This document shows positions 1 to 5,674 of a stretch of DNA of 5,674 nucleotides, one piece after another (position 1 is the stretch's first letter; each line of letters opens with the position of its first letter). The DNA comes from MAG-120531 sp041163765 (GTDB taxonomy: Bacteria > Bacteroidota > Bacteroidia > Flavobacteriales > Flavobacteriaceae), in NCBI GenBank assembly GCA_041163765.1, contig JBEAQS010000064.1, positions 1-5,674 on the forward strand. Reading direction: 5' to 3'. The notes under the pieces were generated by a model. It was not told where the DNA came from and did no database searches. It saw only the letters and a program-made list of their open reading frames with translations. Made by a program: the position numbers and the translations under genes.

Positions 1-430
1 ACATCCAAAAAGTGGAAATCACAAAAAACAGCAAGCTCAACCCAAAAAACAGGTTCATAAAGTACAGCGGACTTTTATGGGTAGCCTTGTGCACCTTGGT
101 CATTTTATCCAATAAATAGGGTAAGCGTTTCTCCTTGATGGTAGCTATACCCGTTTTGGCGTCATATGTGCTTTGTCCAAAGGTGTATATATCTCCTTCT
201 ATCTCTTGTACCTCAACCTTCATCTTGAGCTCAGGACCCAAAGCTTCAGGGGCCAGTCCGGGGGCTAGCTGACGGTTTTCAACCACTTCCATTTTGAGAA
301 ATTCAGTCTGTCTAAAAATCAAGGTCATTCCGCTGATGGCGTACATGGCCATAATACCGGTTAAAAAAAAGCCCAAATAGCGGTGGATGACGCGTACTTT
401 GTTGCTGATTTCTCTATTGTTGAGTTCCAT
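1..430 (-). CDS. PepSY-type inner-membrane protein, 3' end outside window
   Basis: Reading leftward from the ATG at 430-428, the frame stays open for 143 codons to the window edge, so the C-terminus is missing. The N-terminus has the basic and histidine-containing approach to a first membrane helix (VRVIHRYLGFF, residues 12-22; helix about 18-39, ending AISGMTLIF). An extracytoplasmic segment of about 80 residues follows (about 42-122). It includes a YDAKTG-type strand-turn (residues 89-94) typical of PepSY repeats and a KVHKATH stretch (112-118). A second hydrophobic helix begins near residue 122 and runs into the edge. This matches the short PepSY-associated TM proteins common in Bacteroidota, which are often linked to metal or siderophore uptake or to membrane redox steps. 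The exact role is unknown. His16, His114 and His118 could be ligands, but that is inference. There is no Shine-Dalgarno sequence; the leader is AT-rich. The gene is divergent from the amylosucrase gene. Confidence 0.75.
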   Translation of the reverse strand, partial: MELNNREISNKVRVIHRYLGFFLTGIMAMYAISGMTLIFRQTEFLKMEVVENRQLAPGLAPEALGPELKMKVEVQEIEGDIYTFGQSTYDAKTGIATIKEKRLPYLLDKMTKVHKATHKSPLYFMNLFFGLSLLFFVISTFWM

Positions 431-458
431 AGGAAAAAATTAATGTTAAAGGATGGGT

Positions 459-466
459 TAAATATA
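459..466 (-). promoter_or_regulatory. Possible -7 box for the PepSY-type gene
   Basis: The minus strand reads TATATTTA, which matches TAnnTTTG at every fixed position except the last. It would give a short leader of roughly 20 bases before the ATG at 430. No clear -33 TTG partner is seen upstream near 485-490, so the call is tentative. Confidence 0.3.
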
Positions 467-508
467 CGTGTTTAGACCACTTCACACATTCAGAGTTTAA
501 TAGATCCC

Positions 509-523
509 CACAAAAATTTTGTG
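509..523. promoter_or_regulatory. Perfect 15-bp palindrome, candidate operator
   Basis: The sequence CACAAAAATTTTGTG is a perfect inverted repeat with 7-base arms around a single central A. It lies near the middle of the divergent intergenic region, 66 bases before the amylosucrase start and 78 bases from the PepSY-type start. A compact symmetrical site placed between divergent promoters is what a dimeric repressor or activator would bind. A terminator is unlikely because no gene ends here. No regulator gene is in the window, so the binding protein is unknown, and AT-rich DNA makes short palindromes more likely by chance. Confidence 0.35.
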
Positions 524-563
524 ATTTTTTAAATACCTAAAGCTAACAAAGCCACGTAGTCTC

Positions 564-571
564 TATTTTTA
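564..571 (+). promoter_or_regulatory. Possible -7 box for the amylosucrase gene
   Basis: The plus strand reads TATTTTTA, which fits TAnnTTTG except for the final base, and lies 18 bases before the ATG at 590. The implied leader would be very short, and no -33 TTG motif is seen at the right spacing. Another promoter farther upstream is possible. Confidence 0.25.
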
Positions 572-589
572 CGGCTTCAAACTAAAACG

Positions 590-2506
590 ATGAACCTCAA
601 CCACCTCGACCAGCTCACCCAATGGTGTAGTGAAGATGGCGTAAAAACTCAAGCCGCTGAACGTCCTTTTTGGAATCGCCTGATGGCTGAAGCCCACACC
701 TTACACGATTTGTTTTTTCAGATCTATGGGCGTCAACCCAATACTGAAACTGCCTACAGAGCGTTTATCCGTGGGATCGCTCAAGCTTATTGCTCAAGAT
801 CTAAAGCACTCAAGTCTAGAGATGCTCAAAAAGCGACAAAAGACGCATGGATTACCGACCAAAACCTAGTGGGTATGAGCCTTTATGTCGATCGCTTTGG
901 CGGCGATTTGAAAGGTCTTGTGAAGCAATTGGATTACCTGGAAGAATTGGGGGTGAATGCGCTTCACTTATTGCCGGTCATGAAAAGTCCTGCCGAAGCC
1001 TCGGATGGGGGATATGCTGTATCGGATTACCGAAGTGTCGACCCTAGATTTGGCACCAATCAAGATCTAGCAGATCTCCAAGAGGAATTGCTCAAAAGAG
1101 GCATGTATTTAATGACGGATATCGTGGTGAACCACACCTCAGATCAACACCCTTGGGCGCTTAAGGCCAAAGCTGGAGATCCGTTTTATCAGTCATTTTA
1201 CTATACCTATGCAGATCGGTCTATACCGGATCAAATGGAGGCTACTATGCCTGAAGTGTTTCCTGAGAGCGCCCCGGGGAGCTTTACCTTCAACTCAGAG
1301 ATGAGTGCCTGGGTGATGACTGTCTTTCACCACTACCAGTGGGACCTCAATTTTAGCAATCCCCAGGTGTTGAACGCCATGGTGGAACACATTCTGTACT
1401 ATGGAAACTTAGGGGTAGATATATTGCGCATTGACGCTCCTGCCTTTATCTGGAAACAAATGGGCACGACCTGCCAAAATCTACCCGAAGCCCACTTGCT
1501 GTTGCAGTTGATCAAATCTGCTGTCCGCGTAGCCACGCCTGGTATGGCCATTTTGGGAGAGGCCATTTTAGCTCCTGAGCAAATCATGGACTTCTTTGGT
1601 CATGGATTGATGCAGGGAAGAGAATGTGATTTAGCGTACAATGCGGCACAAATGGCGCTGCAATGGGACGCATTGGCTACCGGAGATACTAGAAATTTAT
1701 GGCTCAACCAAGCGATTATCCGTCGCAAACCTCTGGGAACAACCTGGTTGAATTACACCAGATGCCACGATGATATCGGATTCGGGTTTGAGGACAAATA
1801 CATTGAGCAAGCAGGTTTTACACCCTATCTGCACAGAGCTTTTCTCAAGGACTACTGGTCTGGTCAACACCCGGACAGTCCAGCCAGGGGTATGCTTTTT
1901 GGGGTCAATCCAAAGACCAACGATGCGCGGATCTCGGGGACATTGGCCTCTTTATGTGGCGTAGAAAAGGCACTTGAGCTCCAAGATACTGCAGCCCTCG
2001 AACGGGCTATTGCTCGCATTGCCTTGATGCAAGCGCAATGTCTGCTGCTCGGAGGTATACCGATGTTGTATTACGGTGACGAATTAGGTCATATCAATGA
2101 TTATTCTTTCCAGGATGACCCCTCCAAAAGCTATGACAATCGATGGGTCCACCGCCCAATCATCAGTCAAGAAAAAAGAAAAAAAAGAGTTGATCAGGCG
2201 GGTGTGGAAGGGCGTATTTTTGCCCTCCACCAAAAACTGATCGCCTTGAGAAAGGCGCATGATATTTTTGCGGACACCAATAATGTTGAGTGGTGGCCTA
2301 CTGATCACCCTTCGGTCATTGGGATGTCACGCGGATCCATACACGCGCTGTTTCACTACGGTGGTCAATCCAAAACAGTGACCCTAAGCGGTCGATCAAT
2401 ACCCCAAAAAACACGGGATCTGTGGACGGGCAAAACAGTAAACTTATCCAATGAAGGTCAACTTACCTTTGCCCCTTATCAGTTTTATGTGCTGCAACAG
2501 GGGTAG
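590..2506 (+). CDS. Amylosucrase-type glucansucrase (GH13 subfamily 4)
   Basis: This 638-residue protein matches the Neisseria polysaccharea amylosucrase, recalled from memory, from end to end and has nearly the same length. Such enzymes use sucrose to build alpha-1,4-glucan and release fructose; close relatives mainly hydrolyse sucrose. Residues 1-90 form the all-helical N-domain. The (beta/alpha)8 barrel follows: DGGYAVSDYR (139-148), DIVVNHTS (177-184), GVDILRIDA with nucleophile Asp282, ILGEA with acid/base Glu324, and RCHDDIG with His393 and Asp394 as transition-state stabiliser. Asp139 and Arg518 (DNRWVHRP) match the salt bridge that closes the -1 pocket in amylosucrases, which favours sucrose over plain amylase activity. 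KQMGTTCQNLPEAH (289-302) is also characteristic. Pro221 sits where the Neisseria enzyme has Arg226, a residue affecting polymer formation. There is no signal peptide, so it should act in the cytoplasm. No sugar transporter, fructokinase or regulator lies nearby. The last 14 codons overlap the convergent serine hydrolase gene. Sucrose hydrolase is the main alternative. Confidence 0.88.
   Translation: MNLNHLDQLTQWCSEDGVKTQAAERPFWNRLMAEAHTLHDLFFQIYGRQPNTETAYRAFIRGIAQAYCSRSKALKSRDAQKATKDAWITDQNLVGMSLYVDRFGGDLKGLVKQLDYLEELGVNALHLLPVMKSPAEASDGGYAVSDYRSVDPRFGTNQDLADLQEELLKRGMYLMTDIVVNHTSDQHPWALKAKAGDPFYQSFYYTYADRSIPDQMEATMPEVFPESAPGSFTFNSEMSAWVMTVFHHYQWDLNFSNPQVLNAMVEHILYYGNLGVDILRIDAPAFIWKQMGTTCQNLPEAHLLLQLIKSAVRVATPGMAILGEAILAPEQIMDFFGHGLMQGRECDLAYNAAQMALQWDALATGDTRNLWLNQAIIRRKPLGTTWLNYTRCHDDIGFGFEDKYIEQAGFTPYLHRAFLKDYWSGQHPDSPARGMLFGVNPKTNDARISGTLASLCGVEKALELQDTAALERAIARIALMQAQCLLLGGIPMLYYGDELGHINDYSFQDDPSKSYDNRWVHRPIISQEKRKKRVDQAGVEGRIFALHQKLIALRKAHDIFADTNNVEWWPTDHPSVIGMSRGSIHALFHYGGQSKTVTLSGRSIPQKTRDLWTGKTVNLSNEGQLTFAPYQFYVLQQG
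2463..2506. other. Convergent 3' overlap of two genes (44 bp)
   Basis: The plus-strand amylosucrase stop (TAG, 2504-2506) lies inside the minus-strand serine hydrolase frame, whose own stop (TAA) is at 2465-2463. Both 3' ends are therefore coding on both strands. The amylosucrase side encodes its family-typical C-terminal strand (FAPYQFYVL), while the hydrolase side encodes a low-complexity polar tail. I found no hairpin plus T-run terminator for either gene here, so transcripts probably run into each other as antisense. Confidence 0.9.
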
Positions 2507-3722
2507 TCTCTTCGGTGGGCGTGAGCACCAAGTCAATCAGTTTTCGGCGAATACCTAAGTCGTATAGCCCTTGTTGGGACCTTGAGGGATAGACCCTATT
2601 GGTGAGTAATACCAAAACAAGATCATTTTTGGGATCCACCCAGAAAAAGGTGCCGGTAAAACCTGTATGTCCATAGCTTTCGGGGGATAATTGGGAGGAT
2701 GGGTAGTTGTCTTCTGGTTTGTCAAATCCAATACCCCGTCTGTTATTCGTCCCCGGGAAAGCTTGGGCAGTAAATCGATCTACCAAGTCAGCTGGCAGTA
2801 TATTCTTTGACTTGAAGGTTCCCTTGGAGAGGAATAAATGAGCTACCTGGGCCACTGAGTACGCGTTGCCAAACAAACCAGCATTACCCGAAATTCCACC
2901 CATCATCGACGCTGCTTCATCGTGCACGGTACCATGTACTAACTTTTTTCTAAACAAGGTGTCCACTTCAGTGGGCACAATTTCCTGAGGTGTAAACTGC
3001 TCTAGAGGACGAAATGTTAACCTGTCGGCCCCAATTGGTGCGTAAAACTCAGTCTGTAAATACGCTGTCCATGGCCACCCTAATATCCGTTGAGACCAGT
3101 CTGGCAACAAAAAAAACAAGAGCCCTGAATATTTGTACGTCCCTGGATCCACTATGGGGGTTCGGGCGATACGTCTGGCTATTTTTTTTGGGTAGTTTTT
3201 GTGAACATACCACTCCGTATCCACTGGGTAGGGAAACCTTTTGGTCAGCTTTTGAGATATTGTCCGTGATTTAGGTCTCCCCTTGGAAGTAAAAACGGTG
3301 TTTTGATGACTGATATAGGGAATCCACCCCGCTTGATGAGCCATAACCTCTCTTAGGGTTTGCTTCCCTTTTGGGTTGTTTTTCAAAGCTGGGAAGTGAA
3401 CGCCAACAGGGTCGTCTGGATCCATTAAACCTTTAGCTGTCCATCCCATCACCGACAGGGTGCCCGCCAAGACCTTGGTCAAAGAAGCTAAATCATACAG
3501 GTGTTGATTGTTAACCGCCGTGAATGAATCGTAGGTGTGAAAACCATAAGATTTGTTGACCAAAGTATCTCCATGGTGATACACATAGAGCTGAGCTCCT
3601 GGAAATGCTTTGCGGGCAATCGCATCATTGATCAGGGAATCCAAACGGGATGCTACCGGTTGTTGGGCAAGCGCAACCTGAAAAGAAACCAGCAAACACA
3701 AACTTATGTATAACCTTATCAT
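2463..3722 (-). CDS. Exported serine hydrolase, class C beta-lactamase/PBP fold
   Basis: This is a 419-residue protein with a Sec signal peptide: Arg3, a hydrophobic core at 4-17, and probable cleavage after ALA at residue 19. It should act in the periplasm or be secreted. The catalytic SxxK motif is Ser80-Leu-Thr-Lys83. The tyrosine motif is Tyr198-Ser-Gly, with Gly where YxN proteins have Asn. The third motif is His352-Thr-Gly within GHTGFTGT (351-358). The GGISGNAGLFG stretch (275-285) and VHDEAA (266-271) are typical of the penicillin-binding-type hydrolases that sit near, or are fused to, muramidases in Bacteroidota. Known members are D-amino-acid peptidases, esterases or lactamases; the substrate here is not shown. 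It starts 4 bases after the AONS-like gene, with no Shine-Dalgarno sequence, so it is probably translated from the same mRNA. The last 14 or so residues are a polar tail encoded inside the end of the amylosucrase gene and look non-essential. Confidence 0.87.
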   Translation of the reverse strand: MIRLYISLCLLVSFQVALAQQPVASRLDSLINDAIARKAFPGAQLYVYHHGDTLVNKSYGFHTYDSFTAVNNQHLYDLASLTKVLAGTLSVMGWTAKGLMDPDDPVGVHFPALKNNPKGKQTLREVMAHQAGWIPYISHQNTVFTSKGRPKSRTISQKLTKRFPYPVDTEWYVHKNYPKKIARRIARTPIVDPGTYKYSGLLFFLLPDWSQRILGWPWTAYLQTEFYAPIGADRLTFRPLEQFTPQEIVPTEVDTLFRKKLVHGTVHDEAASMMGGISGNAGLFGNAYSVAQVAHLFLSKGTFKSKNILPADLVDRFTAQAFPGTNNRRGIGFDKPEDNYPSSQLSPESYGHTGFTGTFFWVDPKNDLVLVLLTNRVYPSRSQQGLYDLGIRRKLIDLVLTPTEETTPVAAHKTDKGQR

Positions 3723-3726
3723 GGGA

Positions 3727-4791
3727 TTATTTCTGTTTGCGTACCCAATGATTCAACGCTTTCCTCAAGGCCTTCAAGTCGTTTTTACGGTGAGCAGCGG
3801 TAATCACGACTCTGGTCAGCAGTGGACTTTGGGGGGTAGGGTAGGGAAATTCTGTAGGGATGATTTTATGGGTGCGCAAGTGCGCGCCCATCCCCGGGCT
3901 ATCGCATTCAAACGCGGGGTGTCCTGGGTGTTGTCTTTTTGGACAACCTTCTGGCCAGTGCTTTACCATCCAGGCCACATGGCGTTCTAGTTTCTTTAAT
4001 TGAGTTCTATATATGCGCTTGGCCTTAACGAGTACATAAGCGTACCCGGGACTACAAGGGCTAGCACCTCCCCAAAGGGGATGCTGGCGCAGTGCATCCA
4101 TTTGAATCTGGGAGGTCCAAACAGCCCCTGCACCTACCCCCAGTGATTTCCCCAGTGATGCGGTAACGATAAGTTCCTTGGGATTAAGTGCCGCAAGAGC
4201 TGCATAGGACCCTCCACCTTGATGACCTGTACTACCTATTCCATGCGCGTCGTCTGCGACCAAAATAATTTGGCTTAGAGGCAATGCTCGAAGTGGTGTG
4301 TAATGAGGATAGCCCATCCCATGAAAATCTATGGTATCCAAAAACAACACCGGGGTTTGTTGAGGATTTTGGGTAACAGCGCGATTTAGGTCGTTGATCA
4401 ATGATTTCCAATCTAGATACCTAGATTGGGCTGAGCGGGTAATCAAAGCTGAATGCACATAGGGGGCATAAAAATGAACGTGCTGTTCGGTATTGAAATA
4501 CTGACTGACCCACTGTCCAGCCAGCATACCGGATGAAGTAAGACTGGCTGCTTGGCTTCCCGCTAAATCGGCTAGTACTTGTTCCGCTTTCTGGTAGATA
4601 GAGAGCCGCACATTAGACTGACGCGATGAGCCCATATGGACGCCAAAACGCTTAACGCCCTGAAGCATGAGTGAGTGAAATCTTTTGTTTCTAGACAGTC
4701 CCAGATAATCGGTACCCCCAAAGTAACGCTGAACGCCTTGTGGGGTATCCATGTGTGGTCCTAAAGCAGTATCGATGTGAAGTGGCTCCAT
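3727..4791 (-). CDS. AONS-like PLP-dependent enzyme (alpha-oxoamine synthase family)
   Basis: This 354-residue fold-type I PLP enzyme resembles 8-amino-7-oxononanoate synthase (BioF) and 2-amino-3-ketobutyrate CoA ligase, which join an amino acid to an acyl-CoA with loss of CO2 or its equivalent. Landmarks run in the family order: GGTDYLGL (25-32; the usual Asn before DYLG is Thr), GSSRQSN (54-60) in place of the GxxGSR loop, SSGMLAG (86-92), His113 as the likely ring-stacking residue, DDAHGIGSTG (180-189) with Asp180 and His183 as cofactor contacts, and SLGKSLG with Lys215 as the Schiff-base lysine. RVVITAAH (327-334) holds the likely carboxylate-binding Arg. It is about 30 residues shorter than typical BioF, and the motif changes argue against ordinary biotin synthesis; no other bio gene is present. 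It begins 6 bases after the epimerase stop and ends 4 bases before the serine hydrolase start. The fold is secure; the reaction is not. Confidence 0.83.
   Translation of the reverse strand: MEPLHIDTALGPHMDTPQGVQRYFGGTDYLGLSRNKRFHSLMLQGVKRFGVHMGSSRQSNVRLSIYQKAEQVLADLAGSQAASLTSSGMLAGQWVSQYFNTEQHVHFYAPYVHSALITRSAQSRYLDWKSLINDLNRAVTQNPQQTPVLFLDTIDFHGMGYPHYTPLRALPLSQIILVADDAHGIGSTGHQGGGSYAALAALNPKELIVTASLGKSLGVGAGAVWTSQIQMDALRQHPLWGGASPCSPGYAYVLVKAKRIYRTQLKKLERHVAWMVKHWPEGCPKRQHPGHPAFECDSPGMGAHLRTHKIIPTEFPYPTPQSPLLTRVVITAAHRKNDLKALRKALNHWVRKQK
4408..4429. repeat. Perfect 9-bp inverted repeat inside the AONS-like gene
   Basis: The arms CCAATCTAG (4408-4416) and CTAGATTGG (4421-4429) are exact reverse complements separated by a 4-base loop (ATAC). 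In the minus-strand mRNA this can form a 9-pair hairpin within codons for residues about 122-128 (QSRYLDW). There is no T-run after it, so it does not look like an intrinsic terminator. It could be an mRNA structure, a protein-binding dyad or chance. Confidence 0.6.
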
Positions 4792-4797
4792 GCTTGA

Positions 4798-5674
4798 CTA
4801 TTTTTCGGCCAAGAGCACTACTCCACTGCCGCCTAAATTCGGCCAATGCACTTGTGCCTGATCATCTATATAAATCCCCGATGCGATATCTGCAGCCAGT
4901 AAAAGTGCTCCGTCCATGTCCACATAATCCAATTGAGGCAACAACTGGGCAATAGCAGAAATGCCCACTGTAGACTCAGTCATGCACCCCACCATCAATT
5001 TAAGGCCCAGTGCTTTCGCTTGATCAATCATCCTTCTCGCGGGTGCCAAACCACCGCACTTAGTCAACTTGATGTTGATCCCGTGAAAGTATTCAGCACA
5101 ACGCGCCACATCGGATTCTACCAAACATGATTCGTCGGCAATGATCGGAAGAACACTGTGTGCCCGCACATAACTCATGCCTGACCAATCATCTGCAGGG
5201 AGTGGTTGTTCGATAAACTGAACCCCCAATTCTTTTAGTTGCCTGGCGTTTTCGACGGTTTGCTCAGGCGTCCAAGCGCAGTTGGCATCGACGCGGAAAA
5301 CCGCATCGCTTTGGGCGCGCAAGGCGCGGACAATCTCAATATCGCGATCAGTCCCCAACTTAATTTTGTAAATAGGCCAGGGTTTTTCTGCCATCTTGGC
5401 CAGCATGACCGGAACTTCGTCAATACCAATCGTGTAGTTGGTGGTCGGGTAATGTTCCAAGGTAGTTCCCCACAGCTGCCAGAGCGGGGCGCCGCGCATT
5501 TTGCCCCAAAGATCGTGGGCTGCGAGGTCCAGCGCACAACGGGCAAATGAACCCAATTCACTACTTTGCAACAGCTGATCAAACCAGTCTATATCCTGAC
5601 CATCCCAAGCCTCAATCTGTGCTTTTAGACCGTTGATCTGTTCCGACATTTGGGCTACGGAGCTTTGATAATAC
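4798..5674 (-). CDS. Dipeptide epimerase (L-Ala-D/L-Glu type), 5' end outside window
   Basis: This is an enolase-superfamily enzyme of the muconate lactonizing subgroup. The frame is open to the right edge. The ATG at 5649 is probably internal, because the codons before it (YYQSSVAQ) continue the family's PYY region and the N-terminal capping domain is otherwise missing; about 50-60 residues should lie beyond 5674. Numbering from that Met, the catalytic lysines are Lys97 (in YKIK) and Lys194 (in NIKLTKCGG). The metal ligands are Asp121 (RVDAN), Glu147 (IEQPL) and Asp172 (ADES). The DMD motif (244-246, in DMDGALLL) is the signature that binds the dipeptide amino group in Ala-Glu epimerases. 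The enzyme inverts the second residue of L-Ala-D-Glu from peptidoglycan, allowing the peptide to be used as nutrient. It is cytoplasmic and is the first visible gene of a tight leftward set. The exact dipeptide preference cannot be read because the specificity loop of the cap is outside the window. Confidence 0.88.
   Translation of the reverse strand, partial: YYQSSVAQMSEQINGLKAQIEAWDGQDIDWFDQLLQSSELGSFARCALDLAAHDLWGKMRGAPLWQLWGTTLEHYPTTNYTIGIDEVPVMLAKMAEKPWPIYKIKLGTDRDIEIVRALRAQSDAVFRVDANCAWTPEQTVENARQLKELGVQFIEQPLPADDWSGMSYVRAHSVLPIIADESCLVESDVARCAEYFHGINIKLTKCGGLAPARRMIDQAKALGLKLMVGCMTESTVGISAIAQLLPQLDYVDMDGALLLAADIASGIYIDDQAQVHWPNLGGSGVVLLAEK

Larger units (their letters stand above)
431..589. 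promoter_or_regulatory. Divergent intergenic region with control elements
   Basis: This 159-bp AT-rich stretch separates two genes that start in opposite directions, so it should hold both promoters and any operator. On the minus strand, TATATTTA (466-459) resembles the Bacteroidota -7 element TAnnTTTG and lies about 29 bases before the PepSY-type gene start. On the plus strand, TATTTTTA (564-571) resembles the same element and lies 18 bases before the amylosucrase start. Neither has a convincing TTG or TTTG element at the expected -33 distance, so both are weak calls. No Shine-Dalgarno motif precedes either ATG; the bases before 590 are A-rich. I see no riboswitch or RNA gene here. Confidence 0.45.

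Noticed and set aside
2171..2189. A-rich tract with a run of eight A residues in the amylosucrase gene, considered as a slippage or frameshift site
   Set aside because: The frame continues correctly on both sides, with family-typical sequence (DNRWVHRP before, GRIFALHQKL after), and the Lys/Arg codons explain the run. No alternative product is supported.
3179..3190. Run of eight T residues in the serine hydrolase gene, considered as a terminator tail or frameshift error
   Set aside because: On the coding strand it is a Lys-Lys pair in a normal stretch (YPKKIARR), with no adjacent GC-rich hairpin, and the frame matches the family before and after.
3014..3274. Plus-strand open frame of 86 codons opposite the serine hydrolase
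   Set aside because: It is antisense to the region containing the Tyr-Ser-Gly motif and has no promoter, leader or family signal.
3706..3990. Plus-strand open frame of 94 codons with a hydrophobic start
   Set aside because: It lies opposite the end of the AONS-like gene and the start of the serine hydrolase. Both have strong family motifs, and the plus-strand frame shows no recognisable motif of its own.
5239..5550. Plus-strand open frame of 103 codons opposite the epimerase
   Set aside because: It is antisense to conserved catalytic regions of the epimerase and resembles no known protein.
5235..5582. Second minus-strand open frame of 115 codons within the epimerase gene
   Set aside because: It is in a different frame of the same strand as a convincing enolase-superfamily gene and has an implausible Trp-, Arg- and Cys-rich composition.
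5647..5649. ATG considered as the true start of the epimerase
   Set aside because: The frame is open upstream to the window edge, the preceding residues fit the family, and starting here would remove most of the capping domain.

Overview
The window looks like chromosomal DNA of a member of the Bacteroidota, most likely a flavobacterium or a relative. Three things point there. Start codons lack Shine-Dalgarno sequences and have AT-rich leaders. The best promoter-like boxes resemble TAnnTTTG. The protein families (short PepSY-type membrane protein, dipeptide epimerase next to an AONS-like PLP enzyme and an exported serine hydrolase) are familiar from that phylum. This placement rests on protein resemblance recalled from memory, not on a search.

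Layout. Positions 1-430 (minus strand) hold the first 143 codons of a PepSY-type inner-membrane protein that runs off the left edge. Positions 431-589 are a 159-bp divergent intergenic region with two weak -7-like boxes and a perfect 15-bp palindrome. Positions 590-2506 (plus strand) encode a complete amylosucrase-type GH13 enzyme. The rest of the window is a compact leftward gene set: dipeptide epimerase (4798 to the right edge, 5' end missing), AONS-like PLP enzyme (3727-4791) and exported class C-type serine hydrolase (2463-3722). The gaps between them are only 6 and 4 bases. The serine hydrolase and the amylosucrase converge and overlap tail to tail by 44 bp.

How the genes may work together. 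The epimerase carries the residues of L-Ala-D/L-Glu epimerases, which convert the L-Ala-D-Glu released from peptidoglycan into a dipeptide that ordinary peptidases can use. Its close coupling to a secreted penicillin-binding-fold hydrolase fits cell-wall turnover or murein peptide recycling. The AONS-like protein between them has the catalytic residues of alpha-oxoamine synthases, which join an amino acid to an acyl-CoA. Its substrate is unknown, and it is the most open question here. The amylosucrase appears to be a stand-alone sucrose or alpha-glucan enzyme with no sugar transporter or regulator in view.

No RNA gene, insertion sequence, CRISPR array, origin or attachment site was seen. Apart from 431-589 there is no gene-free stretch longer than a few bases.
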